A model generated the notes under the pieces. That model was not told the origin of the DNA. It made no database searches and was given only the letters and a program-made list of their open reading frames with translations. From Streptomyces gelaticus (GTDB lineage Bacteria > Actinomycetota > Actinomycetes > Streptomycetales > Streptomycetaceae), in the NCBI RefSeq assembly GCF_014649535.1, contig NZ_BMTF01000017.1, positions 105,789 to 169,788 on the forward strand: DNA of 64,000 nucleotides. Direction: 5' to 3'. How positions within the stretch are numbered: the stretch's first letter is position 1; each line of letters begins with the position of its first letter. The position numbers were made by a program, and so were the translations under genes. Positions 17,761-26,005 of the stretch are shown in pieces.

Positions 17761-18663
17761 TCAGAGCCAGCTCGCGAACTCCAGCGACAGCTCGCCCTCC
17801 TGGCGGCGGCCGGCCGTCAGCGCCCGGGTCCCCGATTCCACCGCACGGAACAGCGTCCAGCCGTGCAGCCGCTCCCGGTCCACGTCCAGTGAATCGGCGA
17901 GCTTCCTGATCCGCCGCCGGGCCGTCACCGGGCCGCCGGGCGAGGCGATCAGGTCCTCGACGCGGTCGCGCACCAGGCGTGCCAGATCGTAGGCGCGCTC
18001 ACCGACCAGCGGCTCGGGACCGACCGTCAGCCACGGCACCCGCTCGCCGGCCAGCACCTTGCTCTGGCGGAAGTTGCCGTGCAGCAGCAGGAGTTCGGGG
18101 GAACGGGCGACCAGCTCCTCGCGCGCCGCGAGTGCCGCGGAGACCAGTGGCTCCAGGCCCGGGTCGGCCGCCGCGCAGGCGCGCATCGGCTCGATGCGGC
18201 GTCCGGTCCGCTCGGTGACCGTCTCGAAACCGTGCCCGGCCGGCGGCTCGACCCACAGCCGACGCACCGTTCCCGCCGCTTCGAGCAGCGCCTTCGCCTC
18301 CGGCAGCGAGCGCAGCGACACCTCGGGATGCAGCCGCTCCAGCAGCAGTGCGCCGGGTCCGGCGGCGACGAGCCGCACCGCGCCCCAGCCGTTCCAGTGG
18401 GCCAGCGCCGCCCGCTCCAGTTCGGGCGCGGCCCCGGGCGATGCGATCTTCAGCGCGGCCGGGGTGCCGTCGGCACACGTCACCAGCAGGACCAGACTGC
18501 TGCGGCCGCCCGGGGCGGCGACCCGCTCCACGGCCGGCCCTCCGGCGGCGGACAGTGCTTCCTCGGTCAGTGCGGGAAGCCGCGCCAGCCAGTCGGCGGC
18601 GGCCGCGTCCCCGCACGACTCGCCCAGCGCCCGCACCAGACGCTGCGGCGGTTCGAAACCCAT
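17761..18663 (-). CDS. Aminoglycoside phosphotransferase-like pseudokinase
   Basis: The 300-residue protein resembles streptomycin 6-kinase-type phosphotransferases (LLLLERLHPEVSLRSLP; PLVGERAYDLARLVRDRVEDL). The catalytic loop, normally HGDLHxxN, reads HGNFRQSK (N197 replaces the catalytic Asp, and the metal-binding Asn is lost). The following metal site, normally IDPKPLVGD, reads VGPEPLVGE. All three catalytic acidic/amide positions are therefore changed, and I infer it is not an active kinase. It is probably the last gene of a three-gene minus-strand set with two ferritin-like proteins upstream. It could instead act as a binding or scaffold protein. Confidence 0.7.
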   Translation of the reverse strand: MGFEPPQRLVRALGESCGDAAAADWLARLPALTEEALSAAGGPAVERVAAPGGRSSLVLLVTCADGTPAALKIASPGAAPELERAALAHWNGWGAVRLVAAGPGALLLERLHPEVSLRSLPEAKALLEAAGTVRRLWVEPPAGHGFETVTERTGRRIEPMRACAAADPGLEPLVSAALAAREELVARSPELLLLHGNFRQSKVLAGERVPWLTVGPEPLVGERAYDLARLVRDRVEDLIASPGGPVTARRRIRKLADSLDVDRERLHGWTLFRAVESGTRALTAGRRQEGELSLEFASWL

Positions 18664-18717
18664 ACGTGCTTTGTTCCCTTTCAGAGCTTCTTCAGTGCGT
18701 CGCGCCGGACCCGGTGG

Positions 18718-19209
18718 TCACATCGGCCCGTTCTTCGCACCGGACCCGGCGTTCGCGGCCGCCCCCGCCTTCGTGCCGGTGCCGTCGGCGGCCCGCTCGG
18801 CGAGCCCGGGAAAGGGTACGCCGCTGCCCCGCCACCGGACCGCGCGGATCGCGGCCTCCCGCAGTGCGTCGGCCGCCTCCCGCCTGAGCGGCCCCTCGGC
18901 GGCCCGGACGAGATCGGAGTACACGCCCGCGACCCGGTCCTCCAGTACGGCCGCCAGCCGCAGCGCCGCGGCCGGGTCCGGCACCGCGAACGGCAGAGCG
19001 TACGCGGGCTGCGCCGCCACCGGCTCACCGCCCAGCCCGCGCACCGTCCGCACCAGCGCGTCGCGCCGGGCCCGGTGCGCGTGGTAGGCGGCCGTGGCCT
19101 CGGCCCGGCGGCCCGCGGCGACCCGGCCGCCGACCACCCCGTACCCGTACACCGCCGCGTGTTCGGCAGCCAGGGCCGCCTGGGCGGCCTTCTGTGTCCC
19201 GGCGCTCAT
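18718..19209 (-). CDS. Ferritin-like DUF4439 protein
   Basis: The 163-residue, all-helical, alanine-rich protein matches the DUF4439 ferritin-like type: AALAAEHAAVYGYG at the start supplies the Glu and His of a first helix, and AYHAHRARRDAL a second. The function of the family is not established, although the four-helix fold often binds metals. The start overlaps the preceding gene by 4 bases (ATGA), so it is coupled to the lipoprotein gene upstream. The C-terminus is a Gly/Ala-rich tail. Confidence 0.7.
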   Translation of the reverse strand: MSAGTQKAAQAALAAEHAAVYGYGVVGGRVAAGRRAEATAAYHAHRARRDALVRTVRGLGGEPVAAQPAYALPFAVPDPAAALRLAAVLEDRVAGVYSDLVRAAEGPLRREAADALREAAIRAVRWRGSGVPFPGLAERAADGTGTKAGAAANAGSGAKNGPM

Positions 19210-19733
19210 GACGAGTTCTCCTTGGCCAGTTCGGTCAGCAGATAGGCGTGGGCCGCGCCCGCCGCCGCGATCGACGCCAGCAGCCGGGCCAGCTCCGGCG
19301 GGGCCTCCAGGAGGGCCGCCAGGTGCGCGTCCGCGGCGCGGCGCTCCGCCGCGGCCAGATCCCGCAGGGCGCCCCCGGCATCGGTCGCCCGCGAACGCCC
19401 GAGGGCGAGCGACTGCCCGCCCGCCGGGACCAGCGCCTTGGCATGGGCCCGTACGGCGTCCCGCAGCGGCGAGAGCCCGGCGGCGGTCGCGGGATGGGCC
19501 CTGATCACGTGCTCGTAGCCGCCGAGCAGCTCCAGGCTGGTCCGCACTGCGGCCGCCCGGATCCGCTTCTCCGCCCGTGCCACGGAGGCCTGCTCGGCCG
19601 CGGTCGCCGCCCCGGACCGGCCGGACTCCTTCCCGCTGCCGGGCCCGTCACCGCAGCCGGCCAGCACCGCCCCCAGGGCGATCGCTCCCGTCGCGGTGAA
19701 GACACCTCTGCGCGTCGTCCCCATGCGCCGCAC
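19206..19733 (-). CDS. Predicted Tat-type lipoprotein with ferritin-like body
   Basis: The 175-residue protein has TTRRGVFTATG (twin-arginine-like) followed by a hydrophobic stretch and the lipobox LAGC, so it should be exported and lipid-anchored. The mature part is helical with repeated Glu/His spacing (LAAAERRAADAHLAALL; GAAHAYLLTEL), like the DUF4439 protein it is coupled to. An alternative ATG three codons in (19724) would also leave an intact signal. The function is unknown. I infer that it forms an envelope partner of the cytoplasmic ferritin-like protein. It diverges from rimP. Confidence 0.65.
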   Translation of the reverse strand: MRRMGTTRRGVFTATGAIALGAVLAGCGDGPGSGKESGRSGAATAAEQASVARAEKRIRAAAVRTSLELLGGYEHVIRAHPATAAGLSPLRDAVRAHAKALVPAGGQSLALGRSRATDAGGALRDLAAAERRAADAHLAALLEAPPELARLLASIAAAGAAHAYLLTELAKENSS

Positions 19734-19910
19734 CTGTTCTCCTTCGGGCCTGGACCTGACTTGACTGGATCTGTCCTGAAGTGATCACCGCAGGCGAGCG
19801 TACCCGCGGCCGCGGAGCCGGCGGACGGCAACACCCCTCGGGACCGGATACCCTTTGACCTGACACGCGACGATCCCCACAACAGCACACGCGGCCGAGG
19901 AGTCACCCGG

Positions 19911-20408
19911 ATGAGCACCACCCAGAGCGAGAGGCTGCGCGGGCTGCTCGAACCGCTCGTCAGCGCCGAACAGCTGGACCTCGAAGAGATCGAGGTGTCC
20001 CGGGCCGGCCGCCGTCGCGTGCTGCGCATCGTCGTGGACTCCGAAGAGGGCGTCGAGCTGGACGCCTGCGCCGAGCTGAGCCGCGCGATCTCCGAGAAGC
20101 TCGACGAGACCGACGCGATGGGCGAGGGCGAGTACGTCCTCGAAGTCAGTTCCCCCGGTGCCGACCGTCCGCTGACGGAGCACCGCCACTACGTACGTGC
20201 CACGGGCCGCCTGGCCAAGCTCCGTCTGCACGAGGGCGGCGAGCTGGTGGCCCGCATCCTCGCGGTGGACGAGGAGGGCCTCGACCTCGAAGTGCCGGGC
20301 GTCAAGGGCCGCAAGCCCACGTCCCGCCGGGTCGCCTTCGACGAGATCGCCAAGGCACGCGTGGAGATCGAATTCAGCCGCAAGGACAAGAAGGAAGAGG
20401 AGGCGTAG
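19911..20408 (+). CDS. rimP: Ribosome maturation factor RimP
   Basis: This 165-residue RimP assists 30S subunit maturation. Conserved stretches are LRIVVDSEEGVELDACAELSR and EYVLEVSSPGADRPL. The acidic and lysine-rich tail (FSRKDKKEEEA) is common in actinobacteria. The ATG at 19911 follows a GAGGAG sequence 8-13 bases upstream. nusA begins 2 bases after the stop, so the two form an operon, the order seen in most bacteria. Confidence 0.93.
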   Translation: MSTTQSERLRGLLEPLVSAEQLDLEEIEVSRAGRRRVLRIVVDSEEGVELDACAELSRAISEKLDETDAMGEGEYVLEVSSPGADRPLTEHRHYVRATGRLAKLRLHEGGELVARILAVDEEGLDLEVPGVKGRKPTSRRVAFDEIAKARVEIEFSRKDKKEEEA

Positions 20409-20410
20409 CC

Positions 20411-21451
20411 GTGGACATCGATGTGAAGCTCTTGAAGGGCTTGGCACAGGACAAGGAGATCCCCTTCGACGTGCTCGTCGAGGCGATCGAGTCGGCCCTC
20501 CTCATCGCCTACCACCGTACCGACGGAAGCCACCGCCGCGCGCGAGTGAAGATCGACGAGCGCGGCCATGTGACGGTGTGGGCGAAGGAGGACCCGGCCG
20601 ACCTGGAGGAGGGCCAGGAGCCCAAGGAGTTCGACGACACCCCGTCCGGTTTCGGGCGGATCGCCGCGACCACCGCCAAGCAGGTCATCCTGCAGCGGCT
20701 GCGTGACGCCGAGGACGACAAGACGTTCGGTGAGTACGCGGGCCACGAGGGCGATGTCGTGACCGGCGTCGTCCAGCAGGGCAAGGACCCGAAGAACGTC
20801 CTGGTCGACATCGGCAAGCTGGAAGCGATCCTGCCGGTGCAGGAGCAGGTGCCGGGCGAGGAGTACACCCACGGCCTGCGGCTGCGTACGTACGTCGTAC
20901 GGGTCGCCAAGGGTGTGCGTGGCCCGTCCGTGACGCTGTCGCGGACCCACCCCAACCTCGTGAAGAAGCTCTTCGCGCTGGAGGTGCCGGAGATCGCCGA
21001 CGGTTCCGTCGAGATCTGCGCGATCGCCCGCGAGGCCGGTCACCGCACCAAGATCGCGGTCCGTTCGACCCGCTCCGGGCTGAACGCCAAGGGAGCCTGC
21101 ATCGGCCCGATGGGCGGCCGGGTGCGCAATGTCATGGCCGAGCTGCACGGCGAGAAGATCGACATCGTGGACTGGTCGGACGACCCGGCCGAGATGGTCG
21201 CCAACGCACTGTCGCCCGCCCGGGTGAGTGAGGTCGAGATCGTCGACCTCGGTGCCCGGTCCGCCCGGGTCACCGTGCCGGACTACCAGCTCTCGCTGGC
21301 GATCGGCAAAGAGGGGCAGAATGCCCGCCTCGCCGCCCGTCTCACCGGCTGGCGCATCGACATCCGCCCGGACACCGAGACCGACGCCGAGCGCGACGTG
21401 GCCGACCGGGAGCGGGCCGAGCGGGCCCGCGAACGGTCCGAGCGCCGCTGA
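20411..21451 (+). CDS. nusA: Transcription elongation/termination factor NusA
   Basis: The 346-residue NusA has an N-terminal RNA polymerase-binding domain (residues 1-105), an S1 domain (about 112-180, GDVVTGVVQQGKDPKNVLVDIG) and two KH domains (LNAKGACIGPMGGRVRNVM; LSLAIGKEGQNARLAARLTG). It lacks the C-terminal acidic repeats of the E. coli protein, normal for actinobacteria. It starts with GTG at 20411, with GAAGAGGAGG just upstream, inside the end of rimP. It modulates pausing, termination and rRNA antitermination. Confidence 0.95.
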   Translation: MDIDVKLLKGLAQDKEIPFDVLVEAIESALLIAYHRTDGSHRRARVKIDERGHVTVWAKEDPADLEEGQEPKEFDDTPSGFGRIAATTAKQVILQRLRDAEDDKTFGEYAGHEGDVVTGVVQQGKDPKNVLVDIGKLEAILPVQEQVPGEEYTHGLRLRTYVVRVAKGVRGPSVTLSRTHPNLVKKLFALEVPEIADGSVEICAIAREAGHRTKIAVRSTRSGLNAKGACIGPMGGRVRNVMAELHGEKIDIVDWSDDPAEMVANALSPARVSEVEIVDLGARSARVTVPDYQLSLAIGKEGQNARLAARLTGWRIDIRPDTETDAERDVADRERAERARERSERR

Positions 21452-21574
21452 CCGGTCTGCGGGAAATACGCCCGCGGGGAATACATCTGGGCGGCATGCC
21501 GCTGAGATCACGACAACATCCGTTCGATTTTTGCCCCAAAGGGGTGAGGTCGGTGCGGGGAGGTAGACTTAACC

Positions 21575-21853
21575 GTGTCTGGCCGGACGCACGCCCGCGC
21601 TTGCCCTGAGCGAACCTGTGTGGGATGCCGGGAGCGGGCGGCCAAGAGCGAGCTGCTGCGCATCGTCGCGGACGGGGACGCCTGTGTCCCCGATCCTCGC
21701 GGTACGCTGCCCGGCCGGGGTGCCTATGTACACCCCGCCTCCGTCTGTCTGGACCTGGCGGTTCGCCGCCGGGCCTTCCCCCGGGCCTTCAAGGCCAAGG
21801 GGCCGTTCGACCCCGCCGCAGTGCAGCGGTTCGTCGAGCGGGTGACACCGTAA
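21575..21853 (+). CDS. rnpM: YlxR/DUF448 family protein (RNase P modulator RnpM-like)
   Basis: The 92-residue protein contains the YlxR signature RTCVGCRERAAKSELLRIV and PGRGAYVHPASVCLDLAVRRRAFPRAFK. In Bacillus, the family member binds RNase P RNA and modulates its activity, so the same is plausible here. The GTG at 21575 follows GGGGAGGT by 8 bases. It stands in the conserved nusA-ylxR-infB order, with a 123-base gap after nusA and 147 bases before infB. Confidence 0.85.
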   Translation: MSGRTHARACPERTCVGCRERAAKSELLRIVADGDACVPDPRGTLPGRGAYVHPASVCLDLAVRRRAFPRAFKAKGPFDPAAVQRFVERVTP

Positions 21854-21919
21854 GAAATGAACGGCACGGGACCCCGTGCGGTCAGGTACCTCGCGAGTTG
21901 GAAGTAGGTCGAGATTGCG

Positions 21920-22017
21920 ATGAGCACTCGATGAGTACGCGATGAGTACGCCCATGAAGTAGCGACGGTCCGGCGGTAACCCGGACCTAAAAGGAGCGAA
22001 GTGGCTAAGGTCCGGGT
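21920..22017 (+). promoter_or_regulatory. infB leader: chained mini-ORFs and alternative hairpins
   Basis: Three mini reading frames overlap through TGATG junctions: 21920-21934 (MSTR), 21931-21945 (MSTR) and 21942-21962 (MSTPMK). They arise from a tandem 11-base repeat (21918-21950). Downstream, GGTCCGG (21967-21973) can pair with CCGGACC (21981-21987). Alternatively, ACCCGGACC (21979-21987) can pair perfectly with GGTCCGGGT (22009-22017), enclosing the infB AAAAGGAG and GTG start in a 21-base loop. The pairings share bases and are mutually exclusive. Control of IF2 translation is inference. Confidence 0.5.
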
Positions 22018-25000
22018 ATACGAACTCGCCAAGGAGTTCGGCGTCGAGAGCAAGGTCGTCATGGCCAAGCTCCAAGAACTCGGTGAATTCGTCCGTTCGG
22101 CGTCCTCGACGATCGAGGCGCCGGTTGTACGCAAGTTGACTGACGCACTGCAGGGGCCCGGCGGCAACGCCGGCAAGTCCGCTGCAAAGCCTGGCGCGCC
22201 CCGCAAGGCGACGCCCGCAAAGCCCGCAGCGCCCTCCCCGGCCGCTGCGGCACGTCCCGCTGCCCCGAAGCCCGGCGCCCCGGCCCCCAAGCCGGCCCCC
22301 GCCGCCCCGGCGAGCAGCACCCCCGCAGCGCCTTCCGCGTCGGCTCCCGGCCCGCGTCCGGGCCCGAAGCCCGCGCCCAAGCCCGCTCCGGTGACCCCGG
22401 TGCCCGCCGCCGAGTTCTCGGCTCCGGCCCAGCCCGCTGCCCCGCGTCCCACGGGTGCCACGCCCGGTCCGCGCCCCGCCCGTCCGGCCCCGGCCGGCGG
22501 TCAGCGTGACGGTGGCCAGCGCGACGGTGGCCGTGGTGGCGAGCGCGGCGACCGCCCCGCCCGCCCCTCGGGCCAGGGTGCCCCGCGCCCCGGCGCGCGT
22601 CCGGCCGGTCCTCGTCCGGGCAACAACCCCTTCACCTCCGGTGGCTCGACGGGCATGGCCCGTCCGCAGGCGCCCCGTCCCGGCGGCGCCCCGCGCCCCG
22701 GCGGCGGCCAGGACCGTCCGGGCGCCCCGCGTCCGCAGGGCGGCCCCGGTGGCGCTCCGCGACCCCAGGGCCAGGGCGGCGCCCGTCCGACTCCGGGCGG
22801 CATGCCCCGTCCGCAGGCTCCCCGTCCGGGCGGTGCCCCCGGTGGTAACCGTCCGAACCCGGGCATGATGCCGCAGCGTCCCGCTGCCGGCCCGCGTCCC
22901 GGTGGTGGCCCCGGCGGTGGCCGTGGTCCCGGTGGCGGCGGTCGTCCCGGCGGCGCAGGCCGTCCCGGTGGCGGTGGCTTCGCAGGCCGTCCGGCCGGTC
23001 CCGGTGGCGGTGGCGGCGGTTTCGCCGGCCGTCCCGGTGGCGGCGGTGGCGGTGCGGGTCGTCCCGGCGGTGGCGGCGGCTTCGGCGGTCGTCCCGGCTT
23101 CGGTGGACGTCCCGGCGGCCCCGGTGGCCGTGGTGGCACACAGGGTGCGTTCGGCCGTCCCGGCGGTCCCGCGCGCCGTGGCCGCAAGTCGAAGCGGCAG
23201 AGGCGCCAGGAGTACGAGGCCATGCAGGCCCCGTCGGTGGGCGGCGTCATGCTGCCTCGCGGCAACGGACAGTCCGTCCGGCTGTCGCGCGGTGCCTCCC
23301 TCACCGACTTCGCGGAGAAGATCAACGCCAACCCGGCGTCGCTCGTCGCCGTGATGATGAACCTCGGCGAGATGGTCACGGCGACGCAGTCCGTCTCCGA
23401 CGACACCCTCAAGCTGCTCGCGGACGAGATGAACTACGTCCTCGAGATCGTCAGCCCCGAGGAGGAGGACCGCGAGCTGCTCGAGTCCTTCGACATCGAG
23501 TTCGGCGAGGACGAGGGCGGCGAAGAGGCGCTCATCCCGCGTCCGCCGGTCGTGACCGTCATGGGTCACGTCGACCACGGTAAGACCCGACTGCTGGACG
23601 CGATCCGCAAGACGAACGTCGTCGCGGGCGAGGCCGGCGGTATCACGCAGCACATCGGTGCGTACCAGGTCTCCTCCGAGGTCAACGGCGAGGACCGGAA
23701 GATCACCTTCATCGACACCCCGGGTCACGAGGCGTTCACCGCCATGCGTGCCCGTGGTGCGAAGTCCACCGACATCGCGATCCTCGTGGTGGCGGCGAAC
23801 GACGGTGTGATGCCCCAGACGATCGAGGCGCTGAACCACGCCAAGGCGGCCGACGTGCCGATCGTGGTCGCGGTCAACAAGATCGACGTCGAGGGCGCCG
23901 ACCCGACCAAGGTGCGCGGCCAGCTCACCGAGTTCGGTCTGGTGGCCGAGGAGTACGGCGGCGACACGATGTTCGTCGACATCTCCGCCAAGCAGGGTCT
24001 GCACATCGACCAGCTGCTGGAGGCCGTGGTCCTGACCGCGGACGCCTCGCTCGACCTGCGGGCCAACCCGGAGCAGGACGCGCAGGGTATTGCGATCGAG
24101 TCCCACCTCGACCGCGGTCGCGGTGCCGTTTCGACCGTCCTGGTCCAGCGCGGCACGCTGCGCATCGGCGACACGATGGTGGTCGGCGACGCGTACGGCC
24201 GTGTCCGGGCGATGCTCGACGACAACGGCAACAACGTCGAGGAAGCGGGTCCGTCGACCCCCGTCCTCGTGCTGGGTCTCACCAACGTCCCGGGTGCCGG
24301 CGACAACTTCCTGGTGGTCGACGAGGACCGTACGGCCCGTCAGATCGCCGAGAAGCGTGCCGCCCGTGAGCGCAACGCCAACTTCGCCCGCAAGGGTGTC
24401 CGGTTCTCCCTGGAGAACCTGGACGAGGCGCTCAAGGCCGGTCTGGTCCAGGAGCTCAACCTCATCATCAAGGGCGACGCGTCCGGTTCGGTGGAGGCTC
24501 TCGAGTCCTCGCTGCTCCAGCTCGACGTCGGCGACGAGGTCGACATCCGGGTCCTGCACCGCGGTGTGGGTGCGGTCACCGAGTCGGACATCGACCTGGC
24601 GACCGGCTCCGACGCCATCGTCATCGGCTTCAACGTCCGCGCTGCCGGGCGTGCCCAGCAGATGGCGGAGCGCGAGGGCGTCGACGTCCGCTACTACTCG
24701 GTGATCTACCAGGCCATCGAGGAGATCGAGGCGGCCCTCAAGGGCATGCTCAAGCCGGAGTACGAAGAGGTCGAGCTCGGTACGGCGGAGATCCGCGAGA
24801 TCTTCCGCTCGTCCAAGCTGGGCAACATCGCCGGTGTGCTGGTCCGCTCCGGCGAGGTCAAGCGCAACACCAAGGCGCGCCTGCTGCGCGATGGCAAGGT
24901 CATCGCGGAGAACCTCAACATCTCCGGTCTGCGCCGCTTCAAGGACGACGTCACCGAGATCCGCGAAGGCTTTGAGGGCGGTATCAACCTCGGAAACTTC

Positions 25001-25063
25001 AACGACATCAAGATCGACGACGTCATCGCGACGTACGAGATGCGCGAGAAGCCGCGAGGCTGA
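22001..25063 (+). CDS. infB: Translation initiation factor IF-2
   Basis: This 1020-residue IF2 places initiator tRNA on the 30S subunit and promotes subunit joining. An IF2N domain is followed by a long Pro/Ala/Gly/Arg-rich low-complexity region (about residues 50-400), then a second IF2N domain and the GTPase (Walker A GHVDHGKT with K528, DTPGHEAF, NKID), then domains II-IV. It starts with GTG at 22001, 5 bases after AAAAGGAG. The low-complexity region makes it longer than in most bacteria but is usual in Streptomyces. The leader may regulate it. Confidence 0.97.
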   Translation: MAKVRVYELAKEFGVESKVVMAKLQELGEFVRSASSTIEAPVVRKLTDALQGPGGNAGKSAAKPGAPRKATPAKPAAPSPAAAARPAAPKPGAPAPKPAPAAPASSTPAAPSASAPGPRPGPKPAPKPAPVTPVPAAEFSAPAQPAAPRPTGATPGPRPARPAPAGGQRDGGQRDGGRGGERGDRPARPSGQGAPRPGARPAGPRPGNNPFTSGGSTGMARPQAPRPGGAPRPGGGQDRPGAPRPQGGPGGAPRPQGQGGARPTPGGMPRPQAPRPGGAPGGNRPNPGMMPQRPAAGPRPGGGPGGGRGPGGGGRPGGAGRPGGGGFAGRPAGPGGGGGGFAGRPGGGGGGAGRPGGGGGFGGRPGFGGRPGGPGGRGGTQGAFGRPGGPARRGRKSKRQRRQEYEAMQAPSVGGVMLPRGNGQSVRLSRGASLTDFAEKINANPASLVAVMMNLGEMVTATQSVSDDTLKLLADEMNYVLEIVSPEEEDRELLESFDIEFGEDEGGEEALIPRPPVVTVMGHVDHGKTRLLDAIRKTNVVAGEAGGITQHIGAYQVSSEVNGEDRKITFIDTPGHEAFTAMRARGAKSTDIAILVVAANDGVMPQTIEALNHAKAADVPIVVAVNKIDVEGADPTKVRGQLTEFGLVAEEYGGDTMFVDISAKQGLHIDQLLEAVVLTADASLDLRANPEQDAQGIAIESHLDRGRGAVSTVLVQRGTLRIGDTMVVGDAYGRVRAMLDDNGNNVEEAGPSTPVLVLGLTNVPGAGDNFLVVDEDRTARQIAEKRAARERNANFARKGVRFSLENLDEALKAGLVQELNLIIKGDASGSVEALESSLLQLDVGDEVDIRVLHRGVGAVTESDIDLATGSDAIVIGFNVRAAGRAQQMAEREGVDVRYYSVIYQAIEEIEAALKGMLKPEYEEVELGTAEIREIFRSSKLGNIAGVLVRSGEVKRNTKARLLRDGKVIAENLNISGLRRFKDDVTEIREGFEGGINLGNFNDIKIDDVIATYEMREKPRG

Positions 25064-25074
25064 TCCACGGGAAT

Positions 25075-25149
25075 TCCGGGGGGAGACCCCCGGATCTCTC
25101 CTCAACAGTCGGGGCCGGTCGACGGGTCGTATTTCCGTCGATCGGCCCC
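25075..25149 (+). terminator. Tandem hairpins after infB
   Basis: TCCGGGGG/CCCCCGGA (25075-25082 with 25087-25094) is followed by GGGGCCGGTCGACGG/CCGTCGATCGGCCCC (25111-25125 with 25135-25149, one G-T pair). These probably terminate or attenuate transcription after infB. Confidence 0.65.
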
Positions 25150-25230
25150 GGCCGTTCCGTGTACGGTTCTGGTGTCCCTGCCAAGCACTGGCGGGGCACG
25201 ACCCCGAACCGGCGGGACATCCGGACATAC

Positions 25231-25527
25231 ATGTATGTGGGGACACTGTCCTTCGATCTGCTTCTCGGCGACGTACGGTCGTTGAAGGAGAAACGCTCCG
25301 TCGTCCGCCCGATCGTCGCCGAGCTCCAGCGCAAATACGCGGTGAGCGTGGCGGAGGTGGGCGGTCAGGATCTCCATCGCAGGGCCGAGATCGGCCTTGC
25401 CGTGGTCTCCGGGGACACCGGACACCTCACAGATGTTCTGGACCGGTGCGAGCGGCTGGTGGCCGCCCGCCCGGAAGTGGAGCTGCTGTCCGTACGACGG
25501 CGGGTACACAGCGACGAAGACGATTGA
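25231..25527 (+). CDS. DUF503 (YlxP-like) protein
   Basis: The 98-residue protein is of the DUF503/YlxP type (MYVGTLSFDLLLGDVRSLKEKRSVVRPIV; VAEVGGQDLHRRAEIGLAVVSGD). It is a small alpha/beta protein of unknown function, typically found between infB and rbfA as here. The ATG at 25231 matches the family N-terminus; a longer in-frame reading from 25159 would run through the terminator region and is rejected. rbfA starts 26 bases downstream. Confidence 0.85.
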   Translation: MYVGTLSFDLLLGDVRSLKEKRSVVRPIVAELQRKYAVSVAEVGGQDLHRRAEIGLAVVSGDTGHLTDVLDRCERLVAARPEVELLSVRRRVHSDEDD

Positions 25528-25552
25528 GCAAGGCGAAGAAGGAGACGGACCA

Positions 25553-26005
25553 GTGGCCGACAACGCGCGGGCGAAAAAGCTGGCGGACCTCATCCAGGAG
25601 GTGGTCGCCGAGAAACTGCAGCGCGGTATCAAGGACCCGCGTCTGGGTACGCACGTGACGATCACGGACACCCGGGTCACCGGTGACCTGCGGGAGGCCA
25701 CGGTCTTCTACACGGTCTACGGCGACGACGAGGAGCGGGCCAGCGCCGCGGCCGGTCTGGAGAGCGCCAAGGGCATCCTGCGCTCGGCGGTCGGAGCGGC
25801 TGCGGGGACGAAGTTCACCCCCACGCTGGCCTTCGTGGCGGACGCCCTCCCGGGCAACGCCAAGGCGATCGAGGACCTCCTCGACCGGGCGCGCGCCTCG
25901 GACGCGCGGGTGCGCGAGGCGTCCTCGGGCGCCACGTACGCCGGTGGTGCCGACCCGTACCGCAAGGCGGGCGACGAGAACGACGAGGACGCCGCCTCCG
26001 AATGA
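25553..26005 (+). CDS. rbfA: Ribosome-binding factor A
   Basis: The 150-residue KH-fold protein is needed for late 16S rRNA maturation and cold growth. Conserved stretches include IKDPRLGTHVTITDTRVTGD and TVYGDDEERASAAAGLESAKG. It starts with GTG at 25553, with AAGGAGA 9 bases upstream. The C-terminal acidic tail is poorly conserved. It overlaps truB by 4 bases (ATGA), so translation is coupled. Confidence 0.93.
   Translation: MADNARAKKLADLIQEVVAEKLQRGIKDPRLGTHVTITDTRVTGDLREATVFYTVYGDDEERASAAAGLESAKGILRSAVGAAAGTKFTPTLAFVADALPGNAKAIEDLLDRARASDARVREASSGATYAGGADPYRKAGDENDEDAASE

Noticed and set aside
25159..25230. Longer start for the DUF503 gene
   Set aside because: It would read through the post-infB hairpin, and the family N-terminus is at 25231.
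21569..25246. Minus-strand open frame of about 1225 codons opposite infB
   Set aside because: Antisense shadow: it mirrors the infB codon pattern, shows no domain, and infB is certain.
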